64,000 nucleotides of DNA from Gallintestinimicrobium propionicum (GCF_025567525.1 NZ_JAOQJY010000013.1:1-64000), one strand, 5' to 3'. Counted from the first letter of the stretch, positions 44,771 through 53,661 are shown. Notes: a model not told the origin generated them from the letters alone. Program-made: numbers and translations.

Positions 44771-46947
44771 TATTTTGCTGCCTTTTTATTCTTCTCTGCT
44801 TTCTTTCCGCCTACTCTGGTGCGCAGCAGATACCAGAACGCGCTCGCCAGGCAGATGGAGGAATAAGTACCGCATGCTATGCCGACCATCAGGGGCAGTG
44901 CAAACTCTTTGATACTGGACACGCCCAGGATGTACAGCACTGCAACCATAATAAAGGTCGTCAGGGATGTGAAAATACTTCTGGACAGTGTCTGGGAAAT
45001 ACTGCGGTTTACAATCGCCGCAAGCTCTTCCTTTGTCTTATAAGAGGTCATGTTCTCACGGATACGGTCGAAGATAACGATGGTCGCATTGATCGAATAA
45101 CCGACAATCGTCAGCATGCATGCAATGAAAGTATTGCCGACAGAAACTCTTGCCGCCGCATAGAACGCAAGTACAACCAGTACGTCGTGTACCAGTGCTG
45201 CTACACTGCTGGCACCGAATCTGACATCCTTGAAACGGAACCATACATACAGAAGCATCAACACGGTAGATACCACAACCGCAGATACTGCGCCGGTACG
45301 CATTTCAGAGCTGATGGTAGAGCTGATGGTCTCTGCTGTGATCTTTTCCGGATCTACACCAAATTCCTCTTCCAGTCTGGAATTTAATTCTTCTCTCTGG
45401 GAAACATCCAGCGTTGCAGATTTGAAAATAACCTGATTGGAGCCCTGCACCTTCTGGGTCTGTACGTTTGCATCCTTGCTGATTTCCTCGATGATCGGAA
45501 CGACCTTTTCATCCAGCTCTTCGATGCTCATATCTTCGTTAAACTCTACACTGGTAGAAGTACCGCCCTTGAACTCCAGGCTGTAGTTTAACGCATCGCC
45601 GCCATTGCCCTTATGCACGCCCATCGTCACAAAGCCCGCAATGATGACAACTGCAGACAGGATGAAGAAAATCTTCTTTTTGCCCAGGAAATCGATTACC
45701 TTTGTCTCTTTTGCACGGCCATAGAATTTCTCATTACGGATACCCATCGCATAAAATGCGTTCAGGATCAGCTTGGTTACAACCAGCGCAGTGAACAGGG
45801 AAACGACGATACCGAGCGCCAGGGTCTGGGCAAAGCCCTTGACGGTACCGGTACCCATAAAGTACAGTACAACAGCTGCGATCAGCGTCGTTACGTTGCC
45901 GTCGATAATCGCGGACAGTGCTTTCTTAAAACCGATCTGAATCGCAGATTTTACAGTTTTGCCAGTTGCGATTTCTTCCCGGATTCTGGCAAAAATAATG
46001 ACGTTTGCATCGACCGCCATACCGATCGACAGGATGATACCTGCGATACCGGACAGGGTCAGGGTAACATCAAAGCCATTCAGCAGCAGAACAACCAGCA
46101 CCGTGTAAATGCACAGTGCGATGGAGCTTGCAACACCGGGAATCCAGTAAACAGCGATCATGAAAACAATAACAATCGCAAGACCAATTGCACCGGCAAT
46201 CAGGCTCGTACGGACCGCTGCAGATCCGAGCTGTGCGCCTACTACGTTGGAACGCAGCTCCTCCAGCTCCAGCTTCAAACCGCCGATACGGATGGTAGAA
46301 GCGAGGTTTTCCGCCTCTTCAAAGGAGCTCATGCCATTGATGACTGCCTTGCCGTCTGTGATCTCCGCCTGTACAGACGGTGCGCTGATCACCTGATTGT
46401 CATAAACGATGTAAATAACATCATGGTTCGGATATGCTGCCTTTGTCGCATCAGCGAACTTTTTGGTTCCATCTGCAGTCATAGTCAGAGATACAACAGG
46501 CTCCTGATTATTCATACTATTGGTCTGATAGGCTGCCTGTGCATCTGCTACATCCGTACCGCTTAATACTTCCTTACCGTCCTTATCCAGGAAGGTTAAG
46601 GAACCGGGCTTACCCAGTTCTTCCAGAATCGCATTTGCGTCAGTTACTCCGGGAATTTCAATATTGATCCGGTCGGAGCCCTCCTGATATACCTGCGCCT
46701 CTGTGGAATAATTGTCTACACGCTGCTGGAGCTTATATATGGTATCTGCCATATCCTCCGAGCTGGGTGCTTCGTCTCCCACCACCTGATAGGTGATGCT
46801 TACGCCGCCTGCCAGATCAAGTCCCTGCTTAATATTTGCAGCAGAGCCTGTCTTTGCGCTATCCAGTCCGAATACCGCAGTCCAGGTACCTGCCAGCAGA
46901 AACGCGATTACACAGACAAGTGTAATGATGCCTTTCTTCTTGCTCAT
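44770..46947 (-). CDS. secDF: Protein translocase SecDF (fused SecD and SecF)
   Basis: The 725-aa protein is a natural fusion of SecD (about residues 1-410) and SecF (about 415-725), each with six membrane helices. The SecD part has the periplasmic P1 head (QRVDNYSTEAQVYQEGSDRINIEIPG) and IILSIGMAVDANVIIFARIREE in helix 4; the SecF part has GGTSTSVEF and VGYSINATIVIFDRIREN. SecDF uses ion flow to pull secreted proteins through SecYEG. It lies 12 bp downstream of the SCIFF maturase gene scfB. Confidence 0.97.
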   Translation of the reverse strand: MSKKKGIITLVCVIAFLLAGTWTAVFGLDSAKTGSAANIKQGLDLAGGVSITYQVVGDEAPSSEDMADTIYKLQQRVDNYSTEAQVYQEGSDRINIEIPGVTDANAILEELGKPGSLTFLDKDGKEVLSGTDVADAQAAYQTNSMNNQEPVVSLTMTADGTKKFADATKAAYPNHDVIYIVYDNQVISAPSVQAEITDGKAVINGMSSFEEAENLASTIRIGGLKLELEELRSNVVGAQLGSAAVRTSLIAGAIGLAIVIVFMIAVYWIPGVASSIALCIYTVLVVLLLNGFDVTLTLSGIAGIILSIGMAVDANVIIFARIREEIATGKTVKSAIQIGFKKALSAIIDGNVTTLIAAVVLYFMGTGTVKGFAQTLALGIVVSLFTALVVTKLILNAFYAMGIRNEKFYGRAKETKVIDFLGKKKIFFILSAVVIIAGFVTMGVHKGNGGDALNYSLEFKGGTSTSVEFNEDMSIEELDEKVVPIIEEISKDANVQTQKVQGSNQVIFKSATLDVSQREELNSRLEEEFGVDPEKITAETISSTISSEMRTGAVSAVVVSTVLMLLYVWFRFKDVRFGASSVAALVHDVLVVLAFYAAARVSVGNTFIACMLTIVGYSINATIVIFDRIRENMTSYKTKEELAAIVNRSISQTLSRSIFTSLTTFIMVAVLYILGVSSIKEFALPLMVGIACGTYSSICLASAFWYLLRTRVGGKKAEKNKKAAK

Positions 46948-46959
46948 TTTGCGTACTCC

Positions 46960-48351
46960 TTATTCTTCTTCGTCGGCCAGTGCCGCTTTTATCATAATCG
47001 CGCATTCCACGCGCTTTTTCTGAAGCTCACAGCCAAGCTCGTACACATCGTCGATCTTTCCGTGACAATTATAGGAATTGGCAGCACAGCCGCCGCTGCA
47101 GTAAAATTTTGCAAAACAGCTTCTGCACTTTTCTTTGGCGTAAACATTACAGCATTTGAACTCGTCCACGATGTCAGGACGCACAATGCCTTCGTCCACG
47201 TTGCCCATCAGGAACTTCTCGTTGCCGACGAACTGATGGCAGGGATAAAAATCGCCCCATGGTGTTACCGCCAGATACTCTGTACCCGAGCCGCAGCCGG
47301 AAAGGCGCTTTGCCACACACGGGCCGCCGCTTAAATCGATCATAAAGTGGAAGAAGTTGACGCCTCTGCCCTCTTTCTGACGCTTTAACAGCTCGACTGC
47401 CAGCTTGTCATATTCCTCAAGCAGCTGCGGAACATCTTCCGGACGCAGCGCATAGGGCTCTTTGGGATCTGTCACAACCGGCTCTACCGAGATCTGCTCA
47501 AAGCCAAGGTCTGCCAGATGCTTGACATCCTCGGAAAAATCCAGATTATTATGCGTAAAGGTACCGCGTACATAATAATTGGTCTGATGACGGCTTTCTG
47601 CCAGCTTCTGGAACTTCGGTACAATCAGATCATAGCTGCCCTGCCCACCCCTAAACGGACGCATTCTGTCATGTACCTCTTTCCGACCGTCGATACTCAA
47701 AACGACATTGCTCATCTCTTTATTCAGAAATTCCATAATTTCATCATTTAAAAGCACGCCGTTGGTCGTCAGGGTAAAGCGGAATTTTTTGTTATGAGGC
47801 TCCTCCAGGCTTCTGCCATATGCAACCAGATCCTTAACAACCTGCCAGTTCATCAGCGGTTCTCCGCCGAAAAAGTCTACCTCAAGATTTACTCTGCTGC
47901 CGGAGTTGGCTACCAGGAAATCCAGCGCCTTCTTGCCGACTTCAAAGCTCATCAGCGCTCTTCTGCCATGATATTCGCCCTCTTCTGCAAAGCAGTACTG
48001 ACAGGCGAGGTTACAGTCATGGGCAATGTGCAGGCACAATGCCTTGACTACAGTCTGGCGCTGTTTGAAATTGCCGATATATTTTTCATAGATGTCTTCT
48101 GTAAACAGGACATTATCCTGCGCCAGCTCCAGAATCTCCTCTACCGCCTCACGCACCTCGTCGTGGCTGTAGGTCAGCTTCTGACAGGCTTCCACTGCTG
48201 CTGTCACGGTATCCACATCCCGAATGCCGCCGGAAACAAGCTGTTCCGCCAGAGGGATTACATCATAAACCACATCGTCTACAATATGCACGCTGCCGCT
48301 GTTGACGTCCATAACGATATTGTAGCCGTTGTTCTTATACTGGTGTATCAC
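46960..48351 (-). CDS. scfB: Radical SAM thioether maturase of the SCIFF peptide
   Basis: The 463-aa enzyme belongs to the rSAM/SPASM family that makes sulfur-to-carbon thioether links in the six-cysteine SCIFF (ranthipeptide) precursor. An N-terminal precursor-binding (RRE-like) region is followed by the radical SAM cluster CNLACQYC (CX3CX2C). C-terminal SPASM cysteines for two auxiliary Fe-S clusters are seen in KRLSGCGSGTEYL, GDFYPCHQF and CCNVYAKEKCRSCFAKFYCSGGC. The start is a GTG at 48351, giving the family start (M)IHQYKNNGYNIVMDVNSG; AAAGGA precedes it. It follows scfA by 90 bp and precedes secDF. Confidence 0.96.
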   Translation of the reverse strand: MIHQYKNNGYNIVMDVNSGSVHIVDDVVYDVIPLAEQLVSGGIRDVDTVTAAVEACQKLTYSHDEVREAVEEILELAQDNVLFTEDIYEKYIGNFKQRQTVVKALCLHIAHDCNLACQYCFAEEGEYHGRRALMSFEVGKKALDFLVANSGSRVNLEVDFFGGEPLMNWQVVKDLVAYGRSLEEPHNKKFRFTLTTNGVLLNDEIMEFLNKEMSNVVLSIDGRKEVHDRMRPFRGGQGSYDLIVPKFQKLAESRHQTNYYVRGTFTHNNLDFSEDVKHLADLGFEQISVEPVVTDPKEPYALRPEDVPQLLEEYDKLAVELLKRQKEGRGVNFFHFMIDLSGGPCVAKRLSGCGSGTEYLAVTPWGDFYPCHQFVGNEKFLMGNVDEGIVRPDIVDEFKCCNVYAKEKCRSCFAKFYCSGGCAANSYNCHGKIDDVYELGCELQKKRVECAIMIKAALADEEE

Positions 48352-48396
48352 TTTCCAAAATCCTTTCGTTTCTCGTATTCCTCTTAAACGCATAAT

Positions 48397-48420
48397 AAGC
48401 AGCGATATGCATCGCTGCTT
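48397..48420 (-). promoter_or_regulatory. Intercistronic hairpin between scfA and scfB
   Basis: AAGCAGCGA and TCGCTGCTT form a perfect 9-bp stem with a 6-nt loop, 21 nt after the scfA stop. No T-run follows, so it is more likely an mRNA-stabilising or attenuating element than a full terminator, favouring peptide over enzyme. Confidence 0.55.
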
Positions 48421-48441
48421 ATATCTCGTCGCGTCGTCTGC

Positions 48442-48585
48442 TTATTTCATCTTCTCGCAGCTCTGATTGCCAACCGTGCAGGATGTCTTACATGCGGACT
48501 GGCAGGATGTCTGACACTCGCCGCATCCGCCCTTCTTCATGGATTCCTTCAGGTTTCTTGTTGTTAATGTCTTGATGTGCTTCAT
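48442..48585 (-). CDS. scfA: SCIFF ranthipeptide precursor (six cysteines in forty-five residues)
   Basis: The 47-aa peptide is encoded directly upstream of its maturase. It starts MKHIKTLTTRNLKESMKKGG and has six cysteines at positions 21, 24, 28, 32, 36 and 43, the defining SCIFF pattern. The first 20 residues are the conserved leader-like part; threonines and other residues between the cysteines are the likely thioether partners. A perfect AGGAGG ribosome site lies 9 nt before the ATG. No dedicated protease or exporter is adjacent apart from SecDF and a small membrane protein. Its role is still unknown, though it is nearly universal in Clostridia. Confidence 0.97.
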   Translation of the reverse strand: MKHIKTLTTRNLKESMKKGGCGECQTSCQSACKTSCTVGNQSCEKMK

Positions 48586-48645
48586 CTCACATAACCTCCT
48601 TATGTGTCACGCCGAAAAAGGCGCCGTCTTTTCGAAATTTAATTT

Positions 48646-48651
48646 ATTATA
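48646..48651 (-). promoter_or_regulatory. Extended -10 box of scfA
   Basis: The minus strand reads TGCTATAAT, an extended -10 element, about 60 nt upstream of the scfA start. No clear -35 box is seen. A CGCCGAAAAAGGCG hairpin (48610-48623) lies in the leader. The 223-bp gap to 48808 also contains palindrome copy 5. Confidence 0.55.
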
Positions 48652-48742
48652 GCATAGATTCTTCTATAGGGGAAGTGTTTTTTTTAAAATGAGCTGCAAA
48701 GCGGCAGAACTCATGTTACCGTTTACCCGCGCCATTCGCAAT

Positions 48743-48777
48743 ACAATAGAATGCACGCTCCGCGAACATTCTATTGT
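48743..48777. repeat. Dispersed palindrome, copy 5 (inverse orientation)
   Basis: It starts ACAATAGAATGC and ends ACATTCTATTGT, with the centre reading as the reverse complement of copy 1. It lies 31 nt after the stop of the small membrane protein gene, the same distance as copy 1 from ilvA. Confidence 0.88.
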
Positions 48778-48808
48778 CATGAACCGCGTCTTTGCCCTTC
48801 TCCCGGCG

Positions 48809-49198
48809 TCAGCTGAGCATCCCGCCCAGCATTCCTGCGCCGCTGCAGATCATCAGTGTAGTAAAAAAGTGATTACCGACATCCTGAAGACCGTGATTGA
48901 CTATCAAAGTCAAAGCTGCCAGCACACAAAAATACAGACTCCCGGTCAAAAGTCCCCATAAAAAGCGCCGATCCTGCATTCCTTTTCCGGCAAGCCAACC
49001 GGAAAGTCCCGCTGTCACCGCATAAATTACAAGAATTCCGATCGACACTGCCTGTGCGGAAAGCTGCATCCGATACAGCAACAGTGCCAGAAGTAATAAC
49101 AGCGCCCCGGCCATAAGATACGACACCAACAGGCTTTTTAACAAAACAACCGGCATCCGCGCACCGGTTTGTGAAATTCCGGTTTTCTTTTTTTCCAT
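48809..49198 (-). CDS. Small four-helix membrane protein (TIGR04086-like)
   Basis: The 129-aa protein has four hydrophobic helices (PVVLLKSLLVSYLMAGALLL, AQAVSIGILVIYAVTAGLSGW, LWGLLTGSLYFCVLAALTLIV, FFTTLMICSGAGMLGGML). Size and topology match the TIGR04086 family of Clostridial membrane proteins, which from memory often lie near SCIFF genes. It is 224 bp upstream of scfA on the same strand. The ATG at 49198 is preferred over 49204 because it sits 7 nt from AGGAGG. The function is unknown. Confidence 0.7.
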   Translation of the reverse strand: MEKKKTGISQTGARMPVVLLKSLLVSYLMAGALLLLLALLLYRMQLSAQAVSIGILVIYAVTAGLSGWLAGKGMQDRRFLWGLLTGSLYFCVLAALTLIVNHGLQDVGNHFFTTLMICSGAGMLGGMLS

Positions 49199-49366
49199 GG
49201 ACATGCCTCCTGCTGCATACCGCCTGCCAGGCGGCAGACAGTGCTTTGCATTTCTTCACGTCCCATGTATATTCCCCGTCAGCTAAAAACTTTCCGATAA
49301 GAGAAATTTTTTATAAAAACTTCCGGCGTTTCAAGGCTTTCCCGGGCAATATCCGCACAGAAACCA

Positions 49367-50035
49367 TCACACCTCTTCCGGGCAGCTGCAGGCGGATAAA
49401 AAATAATCCTCCAAAACCGGGTATTCACAAAACCTCGATCCCCAACCGGGTCGGTCTGCTTCCTCGACCCTGTTTTGGTTCCAGTCTACCATCAGTGCAC
49501 GCAAATCTCTCGAAAGCCCGGTTCCGGTCAGCTTGACATAGCTTTCCTTGACTGTCCATTCCCGTAAAAATCGCTCCGTCTCTGCTTCTGACAAGAACAG
49601 TTCTTCCTTCTTGTCAAACTGTTTCTTCCAGGCCTCCAGCTGTTCCTGTAGATAAAACTTCTGCAAAACGCTGCGCCGGATCTTTGTTCTTTGCTGAAGA
49701 TCCACGCCCACCGGGCAGTCAGAAAAAGCGCACACCGCATAATCTCCCGAATGGGAAAGGCTCAAAAATGCCCGTCTCCCATCCTGTATAAAAAGATACG
49801 GCTGCCCGTTTTTGGTATAACACACCGGGCAGCCGTCAAATCCGTTTCTGCGTTTCGCCTCTTCTGCCAAAAGACCTGCCGTCAGACTTGCCGCACGCTG
49901 TTTTGTCTGTCTGCACGACAATGCTTTTTGTCTGCGAACCTCATCCAGCTGTGCGAGCGCCTTTTTCTGCATCGTCTCATCAAAGAGCGGCCGGATATCC
50001 GCCAGATAAATTTTTACTTTTCCGTTTTGAACCAT
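49367..50035 (-). CDS. 4'-phosphopantetheinyl transferase (Sfp type)
   Basis: The 222-aa protein is the Sfp-like type that activates carrier proteins with the coenzyme A arm. The N-terminal half contains NGQPYLFIQDGRRAFLSLSHSGDYAVCAFS with the conserved SLSHSG, then the Mg-binding GVDLQQ and, after an insertion, FLREWTVKESYVKLTGTGL (WTxKESxxK). No polyketide or peptide synthetase lies nearby; it may serve the acyl carrier protein at 16368 or a distant cluster. AAAGGAACG precedes the ATG. Confidence 0.92.
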   Translation of the reverse strand: MVQNGKVKIYLADIRPLFDETMQKKALAQLDEVRRQKALSCRQTKQRAASLTAGLLAEEAKRRNGFDGCPVCYTKNGQPYLFIQDGRRAFLSLSHSGDYAVCAFSDCPVGVDLQQRTKIRRSVLQKFYLQEQLEAWKKQFDKKEELFLSEAETERFLREWTVKESYVKLTGTGLSRDLRALMVDWNQNRVEEADRPGWGSRFCEYPVLEDYFLSACSCPEEV

Positions 50036-50130
50036 CCGGTCGTTCCTTTCTGTCTACGAAAAGCATCCTGCGGCAAAGTGGAATTTTATTCCCTTCCCTG
50101 CCGCTGATAAAAAGCCTTTCGAGCTACGTT

Positions 50131-51117
50131 TTACAGCAGATGTGCGCGCAGGTCTTCTGCACTTCTGGAAGAAAGATAAGCCGGAGCGATATCAAATACA
50201 GTCTTACAGCCGCTCATGCCCTCTTTGCTCATGCGATAAGCGGCTCTTGCATAAGCTACGATAACAGAACCGGTAAATTCCGGATTGGAATCGAGCTTTA
50301 AGTTGTATTCGATCACATGCTTATGCTCGTTGTCCATTCCGGTCACGCCGGTGCGAATGACACAGCCGCCGTGGGGAAGTCCGCTGTGATCTCTCTTCAT
50401 CTCTTCCTCAGAAATGAAATGTACGGTTGTATCATAGTCTGCAAAATAGTTCGGCATGGTCTTGATCTCTTCTTCGATCTTTGCAAGATCTGCGCCCTCT
50501 TTGGCAACAACAAAGCACTCTCTCGTATGCTTCTGTCTGGTGGTCAGTTCAGGATTTTTGCCGCTTCTGACCGCATCGAGTGCCTCCGGTACCGGAATGG
50601 TATACTGTCTGGCATCCTTTACGCCCTCAATCCGGCGAACCGCATCGGAATGACCCTGACTGACGCCCTTGCCCCAGAAGGTATAATCCTGTCCTTCCGG
50701 CAGAATACAGTTTGCATATAAGCGGTTTAAGGAGAACATTCCAGGATCCCAGCCGCAGGAAATAATGCCGATTTTTCCGCCTTTTTTTGCAGCAGCGTCA
50801 ACGTCTGCGAAATGCTCCGGGATTCTTGCGTGGGTATCAAAGCTGTCTACAACGTTGTAATCCGCTGCATATTTGGGGGTCTGAGCCGGCAGATCCGTCG
50901 CGCTTCCGCCGCAAAGAACCAGCACGTCGATCTGATCCTGCATATGCTCCAGCTCAGAAGCTTCCAGCACCTTTACGCCTGCAGTGCGTACCTTTACGTT
51001 TTCCGGATTTCTTCTGGTAAATACTCCGACCAACTCCATATCCTCATTATGGGCGATTGCGCTCTCTACGCCTCTGCCCAGATTTCCGTATCCTAAAATT
51101 CCGATTCTGATGCTCAT
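50131..51117 (-). CDS. ddh: meso-Diaminopimelate dehydrogenase
   Basis: The 328-aa enzyme reductively aminates tetrahydrodipicolinate to meso-DAP in one NADPH-dependent step, supplying lysine and peptidoglycan. The Rossmann start RIGILGYGNLGRGVESAI is followed by VFTRRNPENVKVRT (NADP phosphate binding), DVLVLCGGSATDLPAQ, and SCGWDPGMFSLNR. The substrate domain has GKGVSQGHSDAVRRIEGVKDARQYT. The sequence and length are typical. AAGGAGAAAA precedes the ATG. Confidence 0.96.
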   Translation of the reverse strand: MSIRIGILGYGNLGRGVESAIAHNEDMELVGVFTRRNPENVKVRTAGVKVLEASELEHMQDQIDVLVLCGGSATDLPAQTPKYAADYNVVDSFDTHARIPEHFADVDAAAKKGGKIGIISCGWDPGMFSLNRLYANCILPEGQDYTFWGKGVSQGHSDAVRRIEGVKDARQYTIPVPEALDAVRSGKNPELTTRQKHTRECFVVAKEGADLAKIEEEIKTMPNYFADYDTTVHFISEEEMKRDHSGLPHGGCVIRTGVTGMDNEHKHVIEYNLKLDSNPEFTGSVIVAYARAAYRMSKEGMSGCKTVFDIAPAYLSSRSAEDLRAHLL

Positions 51118-51202
51118 TTTTTCTCCTTACCCGCTATTATGTCTGTGCGATTTTTTTGTCGCGTTTATTTTAGCACAAACCGTTTTCATAGAAAACCTTT
51201 TT

Positions 51203-52213
51203 TTAGACTTTTTCCCCACTAATATAGTCGGAAAGATCCTGCTTTAACTGTTCCCAGGCATCCTCATGCTCCGCATAATACAGCGGACAGAGCTTTCCGC
51301 CCGCATCATAATGGCGTTTTACATCCGAAACATCCAGATTGTATTCCTCCATCAGCCAGCCCAAAAGCTTTAGCAGGGACTGATAGGTTGCATCCGTAAA
51401 TTTTCCGTCCTGGTCCAAATAGCAGCATTCAATGGAAATCGAGTGGTCGTTTTCCCCAATCACCGCATATGCCATCTCATTTAACGGAATACACTGGACA
51501 ATCTCGCCCTCATATCCGATCACAAAATGTGCGGAAGCTGATGTCAGCCCGGTCTGTGCCAGTCCTTCGAAATAGTCCCGGTTCTGCCGTGCAGATGTCC
51601 CAGGATTCGCCGTATAATGCACATACAGCTGCGTAACCGTCGAAAGCGCATCCTGCGGTCTGGAGTATGGATTCGGTGTCAGGAGTGCTTCTTCCATCGG
51701 CGGTTTCTCGCACTTTTTTTGTTCCAGAATCTGGGTAATCCGGGAAATCGCCCCGGTTTCCGTACTCTGATTCTTCGAAATGCTGACGAATTTCCAAACC
51801 GCAAACGCCGCCAGCACTAAAAACAGCAACGCAGCAATATAAACCGCAATGCTTTGCAATTCTTTCTGCAGGCGGGTTCGACGACGGCAGCTCCTTTTCC
51901 TGTTCGCAGCAGGCGGTACAGGGCGGCGCCTGGCAGGAGCTTCATATTGTACAGCAGCACGACGGCGGATGGACGGTTCGTACTGCGTAGCGGATGAACG
52001 GCGTGCCGGCAAGTCGCTGTAGCTCTGGCAATCCCGCGCACGCGCCGTTTTTTGCTCCATACGGTTATCCCAGTCATCGAACAGCGGCCGTTCTTCGCCC
52101 CATAAAAGATCCAGTTGTCCTGTTTTTCTGTTCTTCGTATATTTTTTCGTCGTCACCGGGCTATCCCACAATTTCAGCTCCGGTTCCGAATTTCTTTTTT
52201 CTTTTGTCATATA
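51203..52213 (-). CDS. Membrane-anchored N-acetylmuramoyl-L-alanine amidase (Amidase_2 type)
   Basis: The 336-aa protein has a long Arg-rich cytoplasmic N-terminus (about residues 1-120), one membrane helix (LQSIAVYIAALLFLVLAAFAVWKFV) and an outer PGRP-type amidase domain (about 185-335). Zinc ligands fit QLYVHYTANPG, and VKRHYDAGGKLCP near the end; the substrate loop is SAHFVIGYEGEIVQCIPLNE. It cuts the stem peptide from muramic acid in peptidoglycan. The ribosome site AGGGAG is inside a strong hairpin (52217-52280). An upstream ATG at 52252 lies in that hairpin's loop and would add 13 residues. Confidence 0.87.
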   Translation of the reverse strand, partial: YMTKEKRNSEPELKLWDSPVTTKKYTKNRKTGQLDLLWGEERPLFDDWDNRMEQKTARARDCQSYSDLPARRSSATQYEPSIRRRAAVQYEAPARRRPVPPAANRKRSCRRRTRLQKELQSIAVYIAALLFLVLAAFAVWKFVSISKNQSTETGAISRITQILEQKKCEKPPMEEALLTPNPYSRPQDALSTVTQLYVHYTANPGTSARQNRDYFEGLAQTGLTSASAHFVIGYEGEIVQCIPLNEMAYAVIGENDHSISIECCYLDQDGKFTDATYQSLLKLLGWLMEEYNLDVSDVKRHYDAGGKLCPLYYAEHEDAWEQLKQDLSDYISGEKV

Positions 52214-52216
52214 AAA

Positions 52217-52280
52217 AACCGCTCCCTTATATCCTGTCCGGCAGTTTGCCATACTCGTCAGGATATCACAGGGAACGGTT
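52217..52280 (-). promoter_or_regulatory. Terminator-like hairpin covering the amidase ribosome site
   Basis: On the minus strand AACCGTTCCCT-TGATATCCTG pairs with CAGGATATAA-GGGAGCGGTT, followed by TTTT. The falling stem contains AGGGAG, the amidase ribosome site, and ends 4 nt before its ATG. It may end hisS transcripts, hide the ribosome site, or both. Confidence 0.75.
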
Positions 52281-52367
52281 TCTTTTCAGAAAAATTTCCT
52301 AAGATTTTCTTAAATCATCCAATGCTGTCTCAAACAGGCACGCAGCGCTTTGACGCAATGATTCACG

Positions 52368-52402
52368 ACAACAGAATGCTCGCAGAGCCTGCATTCTATT
52401 GT
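52368..52402. repeat. Dispersed palindrome, copy 6 (contains hisS stop)
   Basis: It starts ACAACAGAATGC and ends GCATTCTATTGT. The right end lies inside hisS: the last codons and TAG stop (52396-52398) are formed by the palindrome's CTATTGT end. Confidence 0.9.
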
Positions 52403-53661
52403 TTCTCGATCGGATTTTTATAAAACTCTACGAAATCCGTGTACCCTTCTTTGGTCAGCTGTTCCTTCTGGAACTTCTTGTTTTTGTTCATGCGCGCAAC
52501 CAGAATCTGATCGCCGTTCTTTCTCGCTTCCTGCGCCTGTGCGATCACTTCGCAAAGGCGGTCGCCGGATACACCTTTTTCGATCAGGTATGCGATCTTT
52601 TTCGGCTGTCCGGGAATCTGGAATCCGTTTTCCATCATCAGCAGGATGATGCGCTCAAAGCCGATGGAAAATCCGCACGCCGGAACGTCTTTTCCGGTAA
52701 ATTTGCCTACCATCTTGTCGTAACGACCGCCGCCTCCGCAGCTTCCTCCAAACTGAGGGATGGCAATTTCGAAAATGGTTCCGGTATAGTAGGACATACC
52801 GCGCACCAGAGTCGGATCAAAGGTGATCTCAAATTCAGACGCTTTTGTGGCGCGGACGCTGTCAATGATCTCGGAAAGGTTCTGGGAAACCTCAGGCTCG
52901 AGGAAATCCCCCAGCTTTTCTGCCAGCCATGCTACGCTGTTTCCGTTTGCGGTCAGCTCATCAAACAGAGACATATATTTGTCAGCCGCTTCTGCTGCGA
53001 AACCGCTCTCTACCAACTCAGCCTTTACACCATCTGCGCCGATCTTATCCATCTTGTCCAGAATGATAAATACGGTATCATAATCTTCTTCTGCAAAGCC
53101 GCTGTAGGCTGCCATTGCCTTTAAGATTCTTCTTTCATTGATGCGGATGACGAAATCCTGAAAGCCGAGCTTGCCAAGGGTCGTAGTCGTTGCCAGAATC
53201 AGCTCGATCTCCGCCAGATTGGAAGGCTCGCCCAGAATATCAATATCACACTGCATAAACTGACGGTACCGACCTCTCTGCGGACGGTCAGCTCTCCATA
53301 CATTGCCGATCTGAAGCGCCTTAAACGGGGACGGAAGCTCGTTTGCATGATTTGCATAAAAACGAACCAGCGGAACCGTCAGGTCATAACGCAGACCGCC
53401 GTCTACCAGATCCATCTCCTCTTTTGCTTCCGCAAGATTTAATTTCTCGCCGCGTTTTAAAATTTTAAAAATCAGTTTTTCATTTTCGCCACCCTGCTTG
53501 CTGTTTAAGTTGCCAATGGATTCCACACAGGGTGTTTCAATAGAAGTAAATCCAAATTTTCCGTAGGTTTCCTTAATCACGTTGATGCAGTAATCCCGCA
53601 GCTGCATTTCTGCAGGCAGAATATCTTTCATACCGGTGACAGGCTTTTTATTCAGTGCCAT
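52396..53661 (-). CDS. hisS: Histidyl-tRNA synthetase
   Basis: The 421-aa class II synthetase charges tRNA-His. Motif 2 is in FKALQIGNVWRADRPQRGRYRQFMQCDIDI (about residues 100-130); histidine-binding blocks are LVRGMSYYTGTIFE and GGGGRYD; motif 3 is ACGFSIGFERI. The anticodon-binding domain occupies the last 90 residues. The ATG at 53661 is chosen because the family start (MALNKKPVTGMKDILP) follows AAAGGAGAAC; the longer upstream frame overlaps the phosphatase gene. Its 3' end lies inside a copy of the dispersed palindrome. Confidence 0.97.
   Translation of the reverse strand: MALNKKPVTGMKDILPAEMQLRDYCINVIKETYGKFGFTSIETPCVESIGNLNSKQGGENEKLIFKILKRGEKLNLAEAKEEMDLVDGGLRYDLTVPLVRFYANHANELPSPFKALQIGNVWRADRPQRGRYRQFMQCDIDILGEPSNLAEIELILATTTTLGKLGFQDFVIRINERRILKAMAAYSGFAEEDYDTVFIILDKMDKIGADGVKAELVESGFAAEAADKYMSLFDELTANGNSVAWLAEKLGDFLEPEVSQNLSEIIDSVRATKASEFEITFDPTLVRGMSYYTGTIFEIAIPQFGGSCGGGGRYDKMVGKFTGKDVPACGFSIGFERIILLMMENGFQIPGQPKKIAYLIEKGVSGDRLCEVIAQAQEARKNGDQILVARMNKNKKFQKEQLTKEGYTDFVEFYKNPIEKQ

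Noticed and set aside
45613..46566. A 317-aa plus-strand frame
   Set aside because: It is antisense to secDF, which is certain; the composition is Asn/Asp/Gln-rich with no domain.
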